Assembly (NCBI GenBank): GCA_964409505.1
Contig: CAYPDK010000016.1
Coordinates: 1-7,058 of the forward strand
Direction: 5' to 3'
Length of the DNA stretch: 7,058 nt
From: JADHZC01 sp964409505
Lineage (GTDB): Bacteria > Pseudomonadota > Alphaproteobacteria > Rickettsiales > Rickettsiaceae
The translations under genes and the position numbers were made by a program. Positions 4,877-7,058 of this stretch are shown in pieces. Numbering within the stretch: the first letter of the stretch is position 1; each line of letters begins with the position of its first letter. The notes beneath the pieces were generated by a model. The model was not told where the DNA came from and made no database searches. It worked only from the letters and a program-made list of their open reading frames with translations.

Positions 4877-7058
4877 TCAAATTCTAAATTGAAAATTTAT
4901 ATTAGGAAATATAGAAAAACTTCCTCTTCCATTTTGCCTAAATGAAAAGGATTTTTCTAATGATATATTTAGCGTACATGAGCAAATATCCTTGTATATT
5001 ATACCCGCTCCAATATCTAGCAAAAAATTATCAAGATCTTTTATAGGGCCTATATTATGCATATTTTTAACTTTTGTAGATAATATTTCTTTATTTTGGG
5101 GGCCACATAAGGTTGCACTAATTTCTGGATAGGAAGTTTTTAAGTTTATTTTACCAGAGATGCTTGTTTCAAGCCCTAGAAAAAAGTTGTTTTTTATAGG
5201 AATTTTATATGGTTGTATCTTTAGTCTTGGATAACATAATAGGGAATATGAGTTCCCTATAGAGCTTATTTTTTTTATGTCCATATTTTGTGTTGAATAT
5301 TGGACTCCTTGAATAAATATCGCAGAAAAACCTATAGATGGCATAAAGACTAATTTATCCGCGTACGTGTAGTTATTACCTAAAGCAAAAGACCCGTAAG
5401 ATAATAACCTTCCAGAATATGAGGCGTGCTCATTTTCAAATCCTATTTCTTCTAAAGAAAGCAATTTTTCTGTAGAAAAAGATCCTACTCCCACTGATAT
5501 ATTTGAGAATGTAAAACTATTTTTTTTTATTAGAAAAGAATTTCTATTATATACAGATATTAGAAACCCACTAAAATCATTAATTTGGTCATAATATTTG
5601 GTATAAAAATTTTGCTTCCCATCAAAATACAATCCGTAAATTCCAATTTTATAGGTGTAACTATTATAGCTAATACCCATAAGCAAATCCTTAATATTTG
5701 ATTTTGGTACTTGTTTTAGGGAATCTGGTACAAAATATTCTGTTTTTTTTGCAGAGCTCTGACAGATTACTTTCCAAAAATTTTTATCATTTTTAACATG
5801 TTCATTAAAATTTCCTACTATAAGATTAATTTTTCTACTAACAATGTTTTTTATCTCTATATCCTCCCTTGTATTTGTAAATTCTAAAATGGAATTTAAT
5901 ATATTTATTTTAGACTCATTAATTAATCTTTGATCCTTTGTTTTAATCTTTTTGTCTTTTTGCATTAAATTTTTTGTACTATTATTGAAAATTTTTTCTA
6001 TTTTGTTCCCATATTTTGTATTATTGATCAAGTCTAACAATGCAAGGAGTGTTTTGTCATTTATATCAAAAAAACTTATATTTTTAATATAATCTTCATT
6101 AAAAATGCCCTTAATATCCTCAAGTTCAAATTTTAATTCTGGTATTTTACCCTTCTCTATTTTAGATTTGTTAATAGATGTAGGAGTATTTGTAGAATTA
6201 TTATTAAGCTCGTTATTATTAAGCTTGTTATTATTAAGCTCGTTATTATTAAGCTCTACTATTTCATCAAGATACTCTGGAGAGATTACATTTTCAACAC
6301 TAGATATTTCTGTGCTTTTGGTCTTATCTTGCTCTGTACTTTTGGTCTTATCTTGCACGTGCTCTTGATGTCTTGGGTTTGTAGATTCAACAATAGCATT
6401 GTTTTGTACATCCCCCTCAAATACTTGAGGCGGTTGATAATCATCATAAGGAGTTGTTTCTTGATCTATTAACCTTTTAGATTCTATAATAATAGCCTCA
6501 TTTTGTATCTCCTTATCTCTAGCCTCTTGAGAAATTGGAATCTTTGTTAGTGAGTTATCAGACGATATAAAGGAATTTTTGTTGGTATCCGGGTATGACT
6601 CAGTTCTGTCTTGTGTATAAAATTTGTTGTCTTTAACTATTCCATCTTTGAAGGGAATACCTATAACCTCTCCTTTTAGATCATCTCTGACAGAGTCATG
6701 CCCTTGTGAGAGTCCTCTATTTTCAACTATTCTATCTTCACTTGGAAAGTTATTAGTAACCTCTTCTTTTATACCATCTCCAATAATAGGGTTAAGTTCT
6801 TGCAAAAATTCTCTGTCGTCGACTGCTCTATCTTCACTTGGAAAGTTATTAGTAACCTCTTCTTTTATACCATCTGCAATAATAGGGTTAAGTTCTTGCA
6901 AAAATTCTCTGTCATCGACTGCTCTATCTTCACTTGGAAAGTTATTAGTAACCTCTTCTTTTATACCATCTCCAATAATAGGGTTAAGTTCTTGCAAAAA
7001 TTCTCTGTCATCGACTGCTTCCATTGAAGTGTCAACATCTCCTCCATGATAGAACAAG
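4877..7058 (-). CDS. Tandem-repeat protein with C-terminal outer-membrane beta-barrel-like domain (5' end beyond window)
   Basis: I do not recognise this as a named gene. About 726 codons are open up to the window edge, and the first possible start is a TTG at 7057-7055, so it is probably 5'-partial; any signal peptide would lie outside. Layout, counting from that TTG: three 32-residue acidic repeats (14-109); a decayed fourth (110-139) and the start of a fifth (140-149); a polar Asp/Glu/Asn/Ser-rich stretch with QDKTKSTE twice (235-250) and ELNNN-type repeats (268-287); a Lys/Asn-rich, probably helical linker (about 300-450); then about 270 residues (455-726) of alternating polar/hydrophobic strands with Gly and aromatic residues, ending in PNINFQFRI. 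Length and pattern fit an autotransporter-type or similar barrel, suggesting an outer-membrane anchor displaying a repeat-rich passenger. The last residue is Ile rather than the usual Phe/Trp/Tyr. The domain call is from pattern only. Stop TGA; clpB follows after 120 bp, probably with its own promoter. Confidence 0.85.
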   Translation of the reverse strand, partial: LFYHGGDVDTSMEAVDDREFLQELNPIIGDGIKEEVTNNFPSEDRAVDDREFLQELNPIIADGIKEEVTNNFPSEDRAVDDREFLQELNPIIGDGIKEEVTNNFPSEDRIVENRGLSQGHDSVRDDLKGEVIGIPFKDGIVKDNKFYTQDRTESYPDTNKNSFISSDNSLTKIPISQEARDKEIQNEAIIIESKRLIDQETTPYDDYQPPQVFEGDVQNNAIVESTNPRHQEHVQDKTKSTEQDKTKSTEISSVENVISPEYLDEIVELNNNELNNNKLNNNELNNNSTNTPTSINKSKIEKGKIPELKFELEDIKGIFNEDYIKNISFFDINDKTLLALLDLINNTKYGNKIEKIFNNSTKNLMQKDKKIKTKDQRLINESKINILNSILEFTNTREDIEIKNIVSRKINLIVGNFNEHVKNDKNFWKVICQSSAKKTEYFVPDSLKQVPKSNIKDLLMGISYNSYTYKIGIYGLYFDGKQNFYTKYYDQINDFSGFLISVYNRNSFLIKKNSFTFSNISVGVGSFSTEKLLSLEEIGFENEHASYSGRLLSYGSFALGNNYTYADKLVFMPSIGFSAIFIQGVQYSTQNMDIKKISSIGNSYSLLCYPRLKIQPYKIPIKNNFFLGLETSISGKINLKTSYPEISATLCGPQNKEILSTKVKNMHNIGPIKDLDNFLLDIGAGIIYKDICSCTLNISLEKSFSFRQNGRGSFSIFPNINFQFRI
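6197..6256 (-). repeat. Four tandem 15-bp repeats encoding ELNNN-type pentapeptides
   Basis: Units 6197-6211, 6212-6226, 6227-6241 and 6242-6256 follow the plus-strand pattern GTTATTATTAAGCTC. One changed base in the second unit turns Glu into Lys, and the first base of the first unit is A. The encoded stretch is ELNNN, ELNNN, KLNNN, ELNNN in N-to-C order. It lies between the polar segment and the helical linker, and behaves like a low-complexity spacer. The unit is a multiple of three, so expansion keeps the frame. Confidence 0.95.
6309..6356 (-). repeat. Two tandem 24-bp repeats encoding QDKTKSTE
   Basis: Units 6309-6332 and 6333-6356 differ at one base (TCTGTGCTTTTGG against TCTGTACTTTTGG on the plus strand). 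They encode QDKTKSTE twice, in frame, in the polar middle of the repeat/barrel protein. Confidence 0.95.
6611..6730 (-). repeat. Decayed fourth and partial fifth copy of the 32-residue repeat
   Basis: Directly after the three near-identical units, residues 110-139 (IVENRGLSQ, then DDLKGEV and PFKDG) align with the unit: V-D/E-D/N-R at its start, D-x-[IL]-K-x-E-V in the middle and P-x-x-D-[RG] at the end, two residues shorter overall. The next segment, IVKDNKFYTQ (140-149), resembles the start of a fifth copy before similarity is lost. The alignment was done by eye. Confidence 0.65.
6731..7018 (-). repeat. Three tandem 96-bp in-frame repeats (32 residues each)
   Basis: Units are 6923-7018, 6827-6922 and 6731-6826. 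Each encodes a 32-residue block that starts AVDDREFLQELNP and ends NNFPSEDR. By direct comparison the first and second copies differ at one base (the unit reads IIGDG in copies one and three, IIADG in copy two). The first and third differ at one silent base in the Asp-Asp codons. The unit length is divisible by three, so copy-number change keeps the frame. The encoded block is acidic (nine Asp/Glu against three Lys/Arg). Near-identity points to recent duplication or ongoing homogenisation. Confidence 0.97.

Noticed and set aside
4866..4878. Palindrome GATAAA-A-TTTATC at the end of the surface-protein gene as a terminator
   Set aside because: The centre is one base, the stem has almost no G or C and it overlaps the stop codon, so a stable hairpin is unlikely.
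6105..6368. Plus-strand open frame with Leu/Ser runs resembling a membrane segment
   Set aside because: It is the antisense of the ELNNN and QDKTKSTE repeats; the Leu/Ser runs simply mirror Asn/Glu/Leu codons on the coding strand.
6731..7018. Regularly spaced repeats as a possible CRISPR array
   Set aside because: The units are directly abutting 96-bp copies with no unique spacers, and they encode an in-frame protein repeat.
6624..7049. Plus-strand open frame of 141 codons, Ser/Leu-rich and internally repeated
   Set aside because: It is the antisense of the 96-bp repeats in the minus-strand surface-protein gene. Its repetition is inherited from that gene and it has no recognisable domain.
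7022..7057. GGAGGAG (7045-7039, minus strand) followed by an in-frame ATG at 7024 as the true start of the surface protein
   Set aside because: The gap from the purine motif to the in-frame ATG is about 14 nt, too long for normal use. The closer ATG at 7038 is out of frame, and the frame stays open to the window edge.

Overview
The window comes from a strongly AT-rich alphaproteobacterium, most likely an obligate intracellular member of the Rickettsiales. The main evidence is the 5' part of a 16S rRNA gene at positions 1-440 (minus strand). It carries Rickettsiales-like variable-region text, such as the motif GGAAAGATTTATCGCTGAT and the block around GATAATGAC. The AT-driven codon use, long A-tracts inside genes and a tandem-repeat surface-type protein fit that lifestyle. 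Family (Rickettsiaceae, Midichloriaceae, Anaplasmataceae or a deeper lineage) cannot be settled from this window.

Every supported gene is on the minus strand, so transcription runs from the high-coordinate end to the low one. In that order: (1) 7058-4877, a large protein open at its 5' end, with three nearly perfect 96-bp (32-residue) repeats, decayed further copies, two other short tandem repeats, a helical linker and a C-terminal region that looks like an outer-membrane beta-barrel; (2) a 120-bp gap with a good promoter candidate; (3) 4756-2177, the ClpB disaggregase, with all catalytic motifs intact; (4) 2165-894, CCA-adding enzyme/poly(A) polymerase family, 11 bp after clpB and probably cotranscribed with it; (5) a 453-bp AT-rich gap holding a promoter candidate that faces the rRNA gene; (6) 440-1, the start of 16S rRNA, which leaves the window.

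clpB (protein disaggregation) and cca (tRNA 3'-end maturation) are housekeeping genes. The accessory and most interesting element is the repeat/barrel protein: a candidate surface-exposed protein with a repeat region that looks recently expanded. I found no CRISPR array, insertion sequence, tRNA, toxin-antitoxin pair or defence system. The strongest second-look items are the repeat/barrel protein, compensated base-pair changes in the 16S gene that alter the standard EUB338/341F site, and A9-A10 tracts inside all three protein genes.
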